A stretch of 64,000 nt of DNA from Ziziphus jujuba (Eukaryota > Streptophyta > Magnoliopsida > Rosales > Rhamnaceae), in the NCBI RefSeq assembly GCF_031755915.1, contig NC_083382.1:31208501-31272500 (forward strand), read 5' to 3'. The notes under the pieces were generated by a model. That model was not told the DNA's origin. It was given only the letters and a program-made list of their open reading frames with translations, and made no database searches. Shown here piece after piece: positions 25,801 to 38,700 of this stretch. The stretch's first letter is position 1; the number at the start of each line of letters is the position of its first letter. Made by a program: the position numbers and the translations under genes.

Positions 25801-26088
25801 TGGGAGATGTGGGGTTTAATACTAATATAAAAGTTCGATGTGGATAAGTAGTCTTAATTTTTGTCATTTCAAATTTGCAAGAAAAAATCTTATAGTTGTT
25901 TTTCAGTTTTCACTCTCTGAATCTGGTTTTAGCACTTTAAATATAGTAAGATATTGAAGGAATGATAGTTGAGCTAGAGCCTCTTAACACAAAGCTCTCC
26001 TTTCTTCTTCTTCATTTTTTTCTTTTTTTTTTTTTCCCTTTTTTTTTTTTTTCAGTTTTCTTCTTCTTCTTCTTCTTCTTCTTCTTCT

Positions 26089-26120
<32 letters not shown>

Positions 26121-26715
26121 CTGAAGCTGGTTGAATTTTAACACAAAGTTCTCACTTGTGCATTAACTGTCCATTGGACATTTTACTTGTTTATTTTCTG
26201 CTTTGCAGCCAGTCTTTGTAAATTTTCTAATATCATCCTTATGTTTAAATTATTTTGCTTTCAAATATGTTTTTCCTCGGAAAATCTGTATCAACTATAA
26301 CCGATTTATTTTATAGGAGCTTGGTCTGTACAAGGCTCAAACAAAGCTTCCATTTAATGCATTTGGAACAATGGCCATGGCCAGAGATGTAAGCCGTTGA
26401 ACTTCAAGATTGTTGATTTTTATTTATATATGGGTCAATTTTGATTTGGAGGCTGACTTGAGGTTGCTCTCGTTTTATCCTTTTCAGGAATTTGAGAACA
26501 ATTCGGCTTCTAGCCAGGTATTTTGGCTACTGAAAGAGAGTGAATTAACTCCCAGCAATGCCAATATATTGGATGGTCGATATGCAGTGTTTGGTTATGT
26601 GACAGAAAATGAGGATTTGTTGGCGGATCTCAAGGTTGGTGATGTGATGGAGTCTATCCAAGTAGTCTCTGGCCTGGATAATCTAGTGAATCCTAGCTAT
26701 AAAATTGCGGGCTGA
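22836..26715 (+). CDS. CYP38: Thylakoid-lumen cyclophilin-like protein CYP38 (TLP40)
   Basis: Seven exons: 22,836-23,018, 23,533-23,823, 23,925-24,124, 24,914-25,149, 25,517-25,659, 26,317-26,388 and 26,488-26,715, giving 450 residues. CYP38 is needed to assemble and repair photosystem II in the thylakoid lumen; the Arabidopsis protein lacks detectable isomerase activity. The N-terminus is a Ser/Thr/Arg-rich chloroplast transit peptide followed by a hydrophobic lumen signal (LALAVGLI-like) ending in an AYA-A cleavage motif near residue 95. A helical domain follows ([20 protein letters not shown]) and then the cyclophilin fold from about residue 250 ([41 protein letters not shown], ending NPSYKIAG). 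In exon 4 an earlier AG at 24,882 would give an immediate stop, so 24,914 is used. It lies tail to tail with the Raf-like kinase. Identification is secure by long remembered identity. Confidence 0.96.
25696..25719 (+). repeat. Poly(C)24 tract in a CYP38 intron
   Basis: Twenty-four consecutive C residues lie 37 bases after the exon 5 donor. Runs of C/G this long are uncommon in AT-rich plant introns, and assembly length errors are likely here. Confidence 0.95.
25998..26120 (+). repeat. Pyrimidine-rich (TTC)n and poly-T tract
   Basis: About 120 bases almost entirely of T and C, including about ten TTC units, in intron 5 of CYP38. Confidence 0.9.
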
Positions 26716-27144
26716 GGAGCTTTCTCTGCAATACAAGAGAGGTCACTGGAAAGTTTGTATCATTGGTTCGGGGATTCAATAATTAGTGAAAGAGAATTGC
26801 TGCATTTCTTCGGGGAACTGTATTCTTTTAAGACCTTACCCACTTTCATATCTTTCATAGTTCTTGTATTTACATTGTATCTGATCAGATTGGACATTTC
26901 CATCACTTTAATAACACTTGCTATATGATTTTGTTTGTTTTTTAGTTCCACGAATAAATTTTGCCTATCCCATGTATATATATCTATACACATATTTACA
27001 TATATATATATATATATATATATATGCTTCTCGATGTGTCTATGTTTTCGAGGCAGCAATCTTTTTATATCATAGCTTTCTGGTCCTGTATGCATGCCTG
27101 TTGTCCAACATAAGGTGGGAATATAATTCTTCACAGATCAAAAC

Positions 27145-27177
<33 letters not shown>

Positions 27178-27502
27178 ATAATATAAAGTTTAAACTCTTA
27201 AGTTTTGTATTACAAGTATCCTGATGCCTGAAAGAACAACAGACCAGAAAGTGGAGCACCGTTAAAGGATCCCATTTTATAATTAGTGGCTACTGGATTA
27301 GCTTTTGTGCCTGGTAATAGAACTTGAGTCTTCCTGTGGGCATATGCAATTGAATCATCGAAGTTCATCCAAACAAATTGGAGTTTGGCCAATCCCCACA
27401 AATTACTGAACAGCTTGTGAACTTGCATCAATATTTTAGAGGGGATGAAGCAAGAGCAGCAAGAAAGAAAAGCTTTACAAGATATGTAGAGCATATCCAA
27501 TT

Positions 27503-27541
<39 letters not shown>

Positions 27542-27707
27542 TCCTGTAGAGCTCCTCTTAAGCCTATTAGCCTTCACAGCTTTGTATTTCTTTAACTCTT
27601 TCTAAACCCAATCTTTTTCAAATTGAATAAAAGTACAAATTGAATTTCCAGAACAGTCTGGTGTATCCCAACAATCCTTCACATCGGAGGAGTACATTTT
27701 TTGATTT
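26716..27707. other. Tail-to-tail spacer between CYP38 and the kinase
   Basis: Shared 3' region of two converging genes with (TA)n tracts near 27,000-27,026 and 27,145-27,172 and a poly-A run at about 27,508-27,539. No other gene is seen; UTRs of both genes must end here. Confidence 0.6.
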
Positions 27708-30700
27708 TCAAGGTCCTCGGTACCTGCGGAAACAGAAACAACCCTGAGGCTGATCAAGAGGGATCATACCTCCACCCTTTGATGTGTCAATAGCCTCCAA
27801 CATTGTTACCACCTCATCCATCTCCGGCCGCTTGTCTGGATTAGCATCCCAGCATCGCTTCATTACATTTGCAAGAGCACTAGGACAACATCGGGGTATC
27901 TCGGGCCGCAAATTCTGTAGATTCATGTTTAAAGTTTGATTTCTCTTTTAGTTCACAGCTTTAACAAACTGACATTACAATAAGAGCAGTTGTATGTTGC
28001 ATAATACACCATAAGTTATCATCAAAGATATCTGATTTAACTTTATCTACCTGGCGGACAACAGCTGATGTTACTTCTGAGAAGCTAAGGTCAGGATACG
28101 GCATGTCACAGCAGTAAATTTCCCACAAGCAGATACCAAAACTGTAGACATCACATTTCCTGTTATATGGGCTACCATTAAGTACCTGCTCCAATCCAAG
28201 TCATTGATCATAGATCAGATACAGGAAATGGAAGAAAAAGCCAACTCATGGATATATCCTGTAGTAAATGTTGGAGACTTGAAAGAACGCAGCAACTAGT
28301 CTACAATACAACAACCTATCAGTGTTGGACCATAAGAAGAGCCATGAACCTCAAAATTGAGTTAAAGCCTAGGAACAATAACCTAACATGCAACACACCC
28401 AATACAGTCTTTCTATAGCGGGGATATCTGCAAGTTTTAACTTGCTGCAGATGTCCACATCAGGCAACAAGTTTAAACTTGCGGATATCCACACCAATGA
28501 AAAATTACAGCCAATATACTGGGATTTGACTTCATTGGCAGTGCTGGAAATATTCCAGGAAAAAGTATGCATTTAGAAGTATGTACTTGATCCTCTTCAC
28601 AGAAAATTTACAGCCAATATACTAGGATCTAACTTCCTCGGCAGTGCTGGAAATATTCCAGGAAAAAGTATGTATTAGAAGTATGTATTTGTTCCTCTTC
28701 ATGATAACTTTAAAAGAATCATTAAATGAAACATGACATGAAAGAAAAATTCCAAAGAAAAAAAATCCAGTGGATAAAAAAATTAACTGCCATCACAGCA
28801 ACTTTTAATCCAGCTGATCTACTAATATTGAGTTTTCTTTCCTTGGGAAATAATTTGTTCAAAGCTGTGCATCTTTCCAGAATCATGTTTTATAGGACAA
28901 ATTAGATCTTGCACATGCTACAGCTTGAATAACTTAATCGTAACAACTGGCAAGTTCATCTTCCAGTGCTTTACCAACAGAGATTTATGGCTTCAAGGAC
29001 TCAATTAAAGCATAAAAGCCAGAATAATCTTAATGCAGAAAGCCACAAATCCCAACAATGCCACACATATGTGAAGACAAAACAAATAGTTTCATTAAGG
29101 AGTATAATTTGAAGCAAATAAAGTGCATACCTCCGGAGCCATGTAACCTAGGGTTCCAGTCTCGCCAGTCATGTCATTGGGATTTGACGCCTCTACACGA
29201 GCAACCCCGAAATCAGCTATTTTTACTGTACGGGTCTTGTCTAGAAGCATGTTTTCTGTTTTAACATCTCTGTGGACAATCTTTTGTGAATGTAGATAGC
29301 TGAGCCTACAGAAAACCAAACAAGAGCTCAGTTATGTGATTCAAAAAGTGAGTCCAACATATCAAAATTTGCATATGCTATGGACCAGAAAACCCAAAAC
29401 CATTTTATACAGAAAATTTCAAATTTTAAAAAATCAAAAGAAAAATAAAAATACAGATGGGTGTGCAAATCCAACCCTCGTGCAAGATCTAATGCAAGTT
29501 GGACGACTACTTTGAAAGCCAGCTTTCTTCTACGGTTCTTTATAAGGTATGATTTCAGTGCACCCCCAGGACAATATTCAACAACTACACAACAAATATT
29601 ACTTGGCATGCCAATTTGACCATTCTCAGTTTGTATTTGCAGATCTGATGAGCCAATTGTCGCCCCTAAAAACTGCAAAAGAAGGATTTTGCATGAGTAA
29701 GAAAATAATATCTGTGTAAGTATCTAAGTATTTGCGATAACAACAATCCAATTTAGAAAACTCTTTGGGTTCTGCAAACCATTTTGAGCAGTGACATCCA
29801 TGTTAAAATCCTATATATGTGTATATATATATATATATATACATACATTCCATGTTAAAATCCTATATATATGTATATATATATATATATACATTCCAAA
29901 TTCAAAATTTACAAAATAAGGTTCCGACTCAGAAATAGAAATACACAGTTGAAGCATTTCGACAAAACTACATTTTAACCATATAAAAGATCTGAAAAAT
30001 AATGTAAAAATGAAAGTGTTAGAAATATGAGAAAGAATGAAAAAGGAAAAGCAATCTACAAGAAGATTACAGATATTCCATATGTTACCTTATGCGTGGT
30101 AAAGCGTTGTTTAAATAAATAACTTATTATTTCTACTTATCTTGGCTAGTCAGAGTGAAGGATGACAAATATTCTGTGAAGAATACAAAATCCATAAATA
30201 AGGCCAAGTTACATGTCTTTGTACTTTTATTCAATAGTATATAATAATTTTTTGTTTTTATAATGCTATAAAGCAGTAAAGTAATGTATTAAATCCACGC
30301 AATCTTCTGTGCCACTTAATTCTATTAGGGAATCTCAGCAAGGAGGTGGATTAAGAAAAGTAATGAAAAAGACATGATATGTTACCTTAGTTACATTTGG
30401 ATGATCAAGTTTATGCCAAACAGCAACTTCTTGTGTAAATGCTGCTCTAAGAGAAGCTATTTCAGCCTCTGATCTGTGACCCTCTTCCCCCCAGTCAAGA
30501 AGTTTAACTAGCATTAGAACAGGATGGAAAAATCATTAGTCAGAAACCAAAATCTGGCTGAGTACAAGTATACTTTTCTTTGAGTAAGAAGGCATATAAC
30601 ATACTCTAAATGTCAGATACTCAAACCTTTAAGAAAAAATGTACATGAGAGATTTATCAAAAATAATATGACAATAATTATATAAAAGTTCTTCTATAAA

Positions 30701-32233
30701 CCCAAAATTAATTATCAAAATCAAACCAAGAATTGATTGTGCCACTTAATTGAAGGTTTATATGTACTATTAATTCATCGGCCAATCTGAAATAGTTAAG
30801 AAAAAAATTCCAAGGGTTGTTAAGATGATCATCCATTCAGCAGCTCACTCACTCGCTAGCCAATTTAGGTAAGAGACCAATATCTATCTAGTTGCTTTAA
30901 ATTTTGCATCCTTTTATGTTCACAAGTTAGATATGAAATAAGTGCCTATAAGATAAGGTGGAAAACGAAATTTTTCACAGAAATAAAAAAAAAAAAAAAA
31001 AAAAAAAAGTAGTGAAGTTAATGCAACTAACTGTCAACTTAGCCCACCCGTGAATCACGGAAAGTATATGGCCAAATCCACAAGAGTATACAAAGCAGTC
31101 CACCATTAAAAACAAAAATACATAACATAGAGTTGACTAAACATGAGGCAGATCATATTCACGAAGAAAACTTAATATATGAAGAAATTGAAAAACAAGT
31201 TTTATGTTTTATGTTCTTTGCCTTCCAGATTCTTCTGCATAGATGAATGATTGATTTGTTATGCCACAATAACGATATGTTTTGAGTATGAATTTGTTCT
31301 TTATCTTCTCCTCATACTTTCTGTGAGCAAAGGAATATTTGAAAGTTTAAGAAAGATATAAGGGTAACTAGCAACAGCAAAAGCAGTAGATTCTTTCGCC
31401 CATTAAGCCGAAAGACCTGAGATGTCTTTATATCAACTAGTTACGAAAGACAGACTAGTTATCAGATTCAGATACTATTTCAAAAGCATCTCCCAAAAAT
31501 TTAGCTGCATTCACGAGTTAAAAGCAAATGTGACTTTTTGCTCTCTTCCCAAATCGAGAAGAAGAGTACTTTCAAAAGCTTAAATAAGACATTACATCCC
31601 AAAAACTAATTTCAATTTCCACCATCCATGCTATAAAACATATAAAAAAACAGTATCAACCGAAAACGCCCAAATTTGAATTTTTTTTTTTTTTTTTTTT
31701 GCAATATCAGCAACAGCCAAAAGAAAGAAGAGCACCCAACACCACAAACACATAAGTATGAATATATGCATATGTATTAGAAAAATGGGTATCCGCAATA
31801 AAAAGAAGGAAATTTGAGAAATGGGTACTCTTTCTCATCAAAATGGGCAATACTTTTTAAGAGTACTTTAAACTAAACATCCAAAATCCATAAAATTTAT
31901 AAGAGTACAGAGAAAAAGGGGAGGTGGGTGAGATGGAAAAAAAAAAAAAAAAATACCTGCAACGTCTTGACCATCATAAACACCCCGGTGAACAGTCCCA
32001 AAGGTGCCACGAGCAATAACGCTCTTGATAATGAGTTTAGTGGGGTCAATCTCCCACTCTTGCCTGGTGGCAGTGGGCCTTGCTTCGTTTTCTTCCTCTT
32101 CTCTCTTCTTGTTCTTCTCCATAGTCCATGCTCTACTAAGATGCCTTTGAAGCTGCTCATCCAAGCTCTTCAGATCTATCTGATCTGCTCTTACATACCC
32201 ACCACCACCACCACTTTCGCTCTTCTCCTTCAT
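27708..32233 (-). CDS. Raf-like Ser/Thr protein kinase, group C7 (CBC1/CBC2-type)
   Basis: Six exons on the minus strand: 31,957-32,233, 30,386-30,507, 29,476-29,672, 29,131-29,305, 28,051-28,185 and 27,708-27,914, giving 370 residues. A Gly-rich start and the segment RADQIDLKSLDEQL are followed by a kinase domain: Gly loop ARGTFGTVHRG (about 74-84), catalytic Lys94 in VKLL, HRDVKTEN with Asp212, DFG at 230-232 and APE ending at 257. It ends PQGCFCFRRYRGP, typical of this group. CBC1 and CBC2 act in guard cells downstream of blue light and low CO2 to favour stomatal opening by restraining anion channels. Arabidopsis CBC1 (At3g01490) sits beside CYP38 (At3g01480), as here, which supports CBC1 orthology. 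An in-frame ATG at 32,275 would add 14 residues; 32,233 fits the family better. Biochemical role inferred from relatives. Confidence 0.92.
28497..28702. repeat. Tandem duplication of ~103 bp in a kinase intron
   Basis: Two diverged copies, each with ACAGCCAATATACT and GGCAGTGCTGGAAATATTCC, lie in intron 4 of the Raf-like kinase gene. There is no coding content. Confidence 0.85.
29799..29895. repeat. Tandem ~48-bp duplication with (TA)n
   Basis: TCCATGTTAAAATCCTATAT followed by a TA tract and ACATTCC occurs twice in a row in an intron of the kinase gene. Confidence 0.85.
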
Positions 32234-32299
32234 TTCCCTCTCTCTCACTATCCCTCTCTTTTCTTCAAAAACCAAAAAACCCAGTTTGTATCAGAGTGA

Positions 32300-32630
32300 A
32301 AAGGCCAAGGCATGCAAAGAAAAAAAGCTTTCTTTTCTTTTCTTCTCTCCTCTTTACTTTTTTTTTTTTTCTTTTTTTTTTCTTTTTTTTTTTTTTTTAT
32401 GTGTGATGGACTTGTGGCTCCGCGAGTATAAAAGTTTGTGTCCCTCTCCCCAACCTCGTCCTCGTCCTGGTTTTGGTTTGGTTCTGCTTATTATAGCATG
32501 AGAGAAGAAGATGAAGAGGATGATGATTATAATGGTGTCCCCTAAGCAGCAATACTCTGTTTCCCTCACTATCATCCATGTGGGCACATGGATTTTGCCT
32601 GAACACGACGTGTGTTTCTGACCCACCTCG

Positions 32631-32663
<33 letters not shown>

Positions 32664-34490
32664 GTCTGTTAGTATTTTATGGGATTCACGGTCAATGTAC
32701 CTTTTTTATTTATTTGTGTTTTTCTTTTCTGGGGCCTATCACTTTCAAAAGAGGAACTACTGGAGGAGGGAGGCACTGCCAAAATTAAAAACGATGCAGA
32801 AGATAACTACCGTACTGAACTACTGTATTGTATAACTAATTATAATTATTTATTTATTTATTTTAGTTTGACTTGGATATAAATATATATATATATATAT
32901 TTTTTTTTTCCTTATCTTAGCTGAAAATAAAATTTAAAAAAAAAAAAGGAAGAAAAACCTTGTTGATTTCATCTCCTATTATGGTAATCAGAAATTCGAT
33001 GGAATAAATAATTTGAATTGATTAATATTTATTTATATATGTAACTTCTGAACCATTCACAAGTATATGTTCCAAGTTTAAAGATAAAAGAAAAGCAAGG
33101 AAGTGCCTGTAGAATGCACCACCAAATCAAAATTTTTTATTTGATGAATCTGAATTAGTCTCGAATTAGAGCAAAAGGCATTTTCTTTTTTCTCCCTCCA
33201 AACATTCTTTTTTTTTTTTTTTTTTCCCCCCCCTCTATGAAACAAACAATAGAAAAAGACTTTCTTTTGAAAAAGAAAATAATAATATAGTTTAGAGCAT
33301 CATTCAAACTAAAGAGTTGTAAGAGTTGTATAATTAGCTGCCATTCAACTAACATCTGTCGCATTTATTCCTTACCACTAAATTAAGTAGTCAACATCCA
33401 AAAATAAGCCAGCCATTTCCTTTTTGCTCATTGATTTATACACCTTTTTCTAAGCAAATAATTGCCAATTGGTTAAGTTAACTGGGTAAAACGTTATCAA
33501 AAAACAAAAATCTAGAGAAAGAGTTCGTGCCCCTAATCTCAAGAAATGATAAACCGTCATTCAAGCAAGTTTACTCCACTGCCAGTCAAGTCTTCAAATG
33601 TCAACTTGCAGCGCCAGTTACGTTTATGTGATGTTATCTCTATCGCTTCTTTTCTTTTTTTGTTTTTTGTTTTTGTTTTTTTTTTTTTTTTTTTTGGTGA
33701 GAGGCTTGAATTGTTTGAGATTTAAATATAATTTTATTAGCAAGTTATAAATGGGGAAGATAATATCATAACCATCATTTTCCATCACTTTCTCAGGATA
33801 AAATTTTATCTCTGTCGCCGGCCAATAACTGATATTTAAGCAAGAAGCATACTTTTTTGGATTTTTTTAATTTTTTTTTTTTGTTGGACTTGTCAAGATA
33901 GATAACGAGGAAAGACAAAACTGATAAACACCAATTGCTTGTACTTCTCGGAACTGCCAAGTTTTATAATTGTTCAAATCCAATCAATGAGATTTAACCA
34001 AGGACATCCATACATGTTCATATAGGAACCACTCATTGAACCCCACTTAATGCCCCCATGGTGTATTTATGCCGACATGGTAATTTGAAGGGGTATTGTC
34101 GATCATGGAAGCTATAGAAGCCAATCATTCACATTAGGTCACCATAGAAATTGCGGATTCCCAATTTTGCTAGGGATGGCCAAGATTTTATATAAAAAAA
34201 AAAATTAAATTTTTTTTTTTTGAGAGTATTGATTGGAAGAAAGAAAAGGAGAATTTGGTTGGTCAACTTTGCTCCATGTTCATGCCAAATTTGGGAGGTT
34301 CTACCTGTATTACTGCAAAAACTCTAATAAAAGAGACATAGTGGCAGGGACAAAATGAGATCAATACTAAATGAAAGAAACATATAGTTGATACATGGGG
34401 AAGGTTGCATTTAGTGTGTACTTTAAAAAATAAATGAATAAATGGAAAAAGCATACAATGAATGTAAATAATAATTATACATTTTTAAAA

Positions 34491-34522
<32 letters not shown>

Positions 34523-35797
34523 TAGACCCTTTTATCTTCCCTGTCGTATTATAATTTGTATGATACTAAAAACCCACCAGAAAACCAAACCTATAGTTCC
34601 CTAAAGCAGGGCAAAAAAGCCACATGGGTCCTCCTCAAATGAAATAATGCCATTGCTGTATAAAGGGAAATTCTTTGGTGGCACTGAGAGTAGGAACTGG
34701 AAAGTAAAATTATTAATTATTTTGTTTTGACGCTCTCCATGCGTTTTACATACGCCCCAACTTTAATACCTACACGCAAGGCTCTGTACAGTGAAAATTT
34801 GAACTAAACATAGTAACCAGCATTTACATTTTTTTTTCCTAGCAATGAGTATTAAGTTTACTTTTTGAAGATGAAAATATGAAAACAAAAAAGACAAGAA
34901 AATTCGAAGCGAGTGTTAAGCTTTTAGGCATGAATTAATGCCAATATTGGTGGTCTTCAACATCAGTATGCACGTGAAGCCTATTCTTTTTGACTTAATG
35001 CGGCCTAAAAAGAAGAGGTTTATACAGGGAGCTAAGAGGAGGGTTCACGGGGCCAGAGAGTTCCAGCGGTTTTATTAAGCAGGCATGAGCTTGATAGAGA
35101 TTAGAGACTCGGCTACTAATTCCCGTGAGCCTGCATTTCCATTGTATTGGTCTTTCTCTCTTCTCAATACTCCAGATTTATCTTTTACCATATACCCACT
35201 ACTCTTAACTGTAATGTTTTTCTTAAAATAAAATTAACTTATTATTTTTATTTTTCGTTTTCTTTTTCCTTCTCCAATCCATTGTAGCTGGCAGCCGACA
35301 CTAACGCCTTACAATATGCAAAGATCCTATAAAGCAACTTTATGTTTCTCACAGAGCCTAAAATTATGTATATGAGATGATCTTTCTAGCATTTTGCACA
35401 AAATAAATATCATATGTTCGCTTGAATCTATGCCCTACCTAAACAAGGGAACACAGACCTATAAGGACAGAGGCAGATCATTAAATCCGTGGAAACCACC
35501 ATAGGGCATATAACTACCAGCTCCATTGTAATTATAGAGAAGTTATAAGCACACCGTTTAGTTACAATTTAGTAATATGATGATTAATAGGTCTATATAC
35601 AAAAATAGTGAGGCTATCGTAGTTAAGAAACTATATTATATACGCAATTTGTTGAGAGCACAAAATAGCAAAAAGTCATGTGTCTCTCTACGTGATCTGA
35701 TATACTTAGCTGTTTCAAATTTGTAAAGTGGCAACTGGATTTTGTATTTTTCTTTTGTTTCTACTCAAATAGGTACACAAGCTCCACCATAAAATCC
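32300..35797. other. Kinase promoter and intergenic DNA
   Basis: From 32,234 rightwards lies the 5' flank of the minus-strand kinase: pyrimidine-rich leader DNA (poly-T blocks 32,358-32,399) and a (CT)n tract near 32,632-32,662. The remainder is AT-rich with poly-T at 33,210-33,225 and 33,675-33,695 and an (AAT)n tract near 34,495-34,520. I see no gene or transposon ends. Confidence 0.6.
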
Positions 35798-38700
35798 TCA
35801 TAGGCGGCGTTTCTTTTTCTCTGGGGTTGCATGCACTTGTGCTTTAATCCCATACGTTTTCAACTGAAAATTTTCAAATGCCTCAGAGACTGCTTCCACC
35901 TGTTCAATTGTTTGGAGAAAAAAAATAATAATAAATTCATAGAACTTTTAGTGCTGACTGCAGAGAAATTGTAAGCTAACAACGATAGCATTTAATTTTA
36001 CAGACCAGTTCAGGCTTTTTGGAGTACACCCTGACTATCATATCTTGATATGAAGTAGGCAGCAAGTGACTAATGCGATCGTCAGGTATACAGAATTTCT
36101 CCTCACTCTCATAATCCTGAGTAGGGATCAAAAGCAGTAAGATTTGCTAAGAATGTTCAATGTATAAATCAACCACTTAAAGAGTGTTAGAAAAATGGAC
36201 CTAGATCCCCATCTCCAAAAATCAATCATGGAGGATATATATTACAACCAATCCCAAAATTGTAGTTAGTAAGTGAATCCAACCCATGCATGTATCAAGC
36301 GACCAAATTAGCACGACTACTAATCCTATTCAGATGCAGGCTAGCTCAATAGAATCAAATCAGGGTTTTGCACCAAAGAAATAACACAAAGAGAAGACAC
36401 CCAAATTTGAACACATGAACAAGTATACCACCAGGGATTTGACACAAGTTAAATTATCCTAAAAGCTTATCTGTTAGTGAATCCAAATATATCAGAACAC
36501 CAGGAATACTGACAAGGAAGAGATCACAAGTGAAATAACTTTACTCAGTTCATCAAGAAATTGTCAACGATATTGCCATGTACTTACCTACTGTTTCAAT
36601 ACTTCTCTAAACAAGATAATCAAGTTCCCAAGACTTGAGAAATCCTTACAATACTAATTTGTATGCAAAAAATCAAAATAACAATTGATGTTAAAGGCGA
36701 ACTGCGTACCTGGAAAAAGTGGATACTGGAAAATACATGCCAAAAAAAAAAAAAAAAAGAAAAAAAGAAAGAAAGAAAGAAATATATGATTTAGTGAATA
36801 GTCACGTTTACACATGATCAACATGTAGAAGAATAAATAATATTCAATTTGAAATAGCTGACTGATATTTCAAGTCACCTTTCAAGAGGATTATGCCTTC
36901 CACGAGTTAAATCAATTCTGACATTGGTAACAGCAATATCCTCCTCTTGCAGCATCACTCCTCCATTTTTCTGTTAGACAAAAATACTTGACACTCTAAT
37001 TTGGATAAAACAGTTTAAAACTTGGCAAGGAACACCACACATGTAAAGTTTGTTGAAGGACCTGAGAACAAACAATGTCTTGGGCCGTGACGTTTTTGAA
37101 ATTTTCTAGCTTGTCCTTAGGTACAGTATACCCATTACAGAACTGTCATGGTGAAGTAAATGATGTCAATCAGATAACGTATAACTTACTGTTAAAGCTG
37201 AAAAGGGATCAATATGTTTCTCAACCTGGTATAAATTCCTCCTCCGAATACGGAGAATCAAATCCCTAGATTCCTTTAGTTCTTGATCTGGAGATATCTC
37301 AATGGTTCTAATTATAGTGTCATCTAACTGCATTAGGAAGAACATTTTTATGAAGGGACAATAAATCCTAAATAAATCATAAACATTTTTATGAAGGGAC
37401 AATAAATCCTATCATAACCATGTTAAAGCAGCTCTTAAAACCTTCCAGTAATCTGAGGGGTCATCAAGGTGAGACGAAATTTCAAGATAAGCATTTGCTT
37501 TCAACAGGGCATCTATCACCATAAGCTCGATGGCCTGCAAACAGTAAGTTGTCAGATTATAAACTTTTGCATTCAATATGTAATGGGGACATAACACAGG
37601 AATGTAGAAGGAAGCAAATTGACAAACAAAACCATCTTTGCCTGAACAAGCAGAAGAAAATCTGCCGGATTGACAATCTAATGATATTATACCTTTACTT
37701 TTGGATGGGTATAAACAGTTCGGTACAGATCCGCTCGAGTGGCAAATAGTTTGTGGACAGTAAGGTCTAGTAAAATACTCAAAACATAAGAACTATATAT
37801 CAATAGAGGAAATTGATAAAAGAGATGAATTAAAAAGAATACTAATTGATAAAAGAGATGAATTAAAAAGAATACTGACGGGAGTTATCACGATAACAAA
37901 TCTCATCACCCAAAACCCGCATTGTTTGCATTAACCTGCAATGATTAAAAAATATATACAAGCAACAAAAATCTTTACCTTCACCTTCATTATTATTATT
38001 AGTACTTATTTATTTTTTCTTTCACTTGACAAAAGAGTACCAGCACTATAATAGCAACAGATAATCCAAAAGATACTAATTAAACCTTTGAAACTCAAAG
38101 TTGCATCCTAGCCCACATGCTCGGCTGTCACGGACAATATAGTCAAACCTGAGTGAATAACATTTCCAGAATCTTGCAATATCAGAAAGAGAGGCACATG
38201 CACAAGTAGAAAATGAAGCTTAAATGATAACAAGATAGGAAAATTATATAAATTAAGCAGAAATTTGAAAACTCACTTGTCCACATCAATTCCATTGCGG
38301 CCGTTTGCAACAATATCATATAAAAATCGCTTCTCATTTGAAGCCTACATGTTGTACATGTTTTCAGATCAACATAAGAAAGAGGTTTAAGCAAATAAAC
38401 AATGAAATGCAATTAGACAAATAAATAAATTGATTCCTTGACTACAAAATCAACAATCTGAGAAAAAGCATCTTACTTTTGGAAGAGCATGTTCAGAGCT
38501 AGCCAATATCATCTCCTGGCCAGAAAAATATATATCAACCATTGAAATAGATCTCAATTCTATTTCATTCATTCTACAAAGTAAAAGATTCTTCTAATCT
38601 ATTAAGCATATAACATCAAGAAGAAAAATAACAATTAATCTTATCAGTCTACCACCAGTAAGCTAATCTTCTGTATCACTTGGCAATGGCTATCTTCTCA

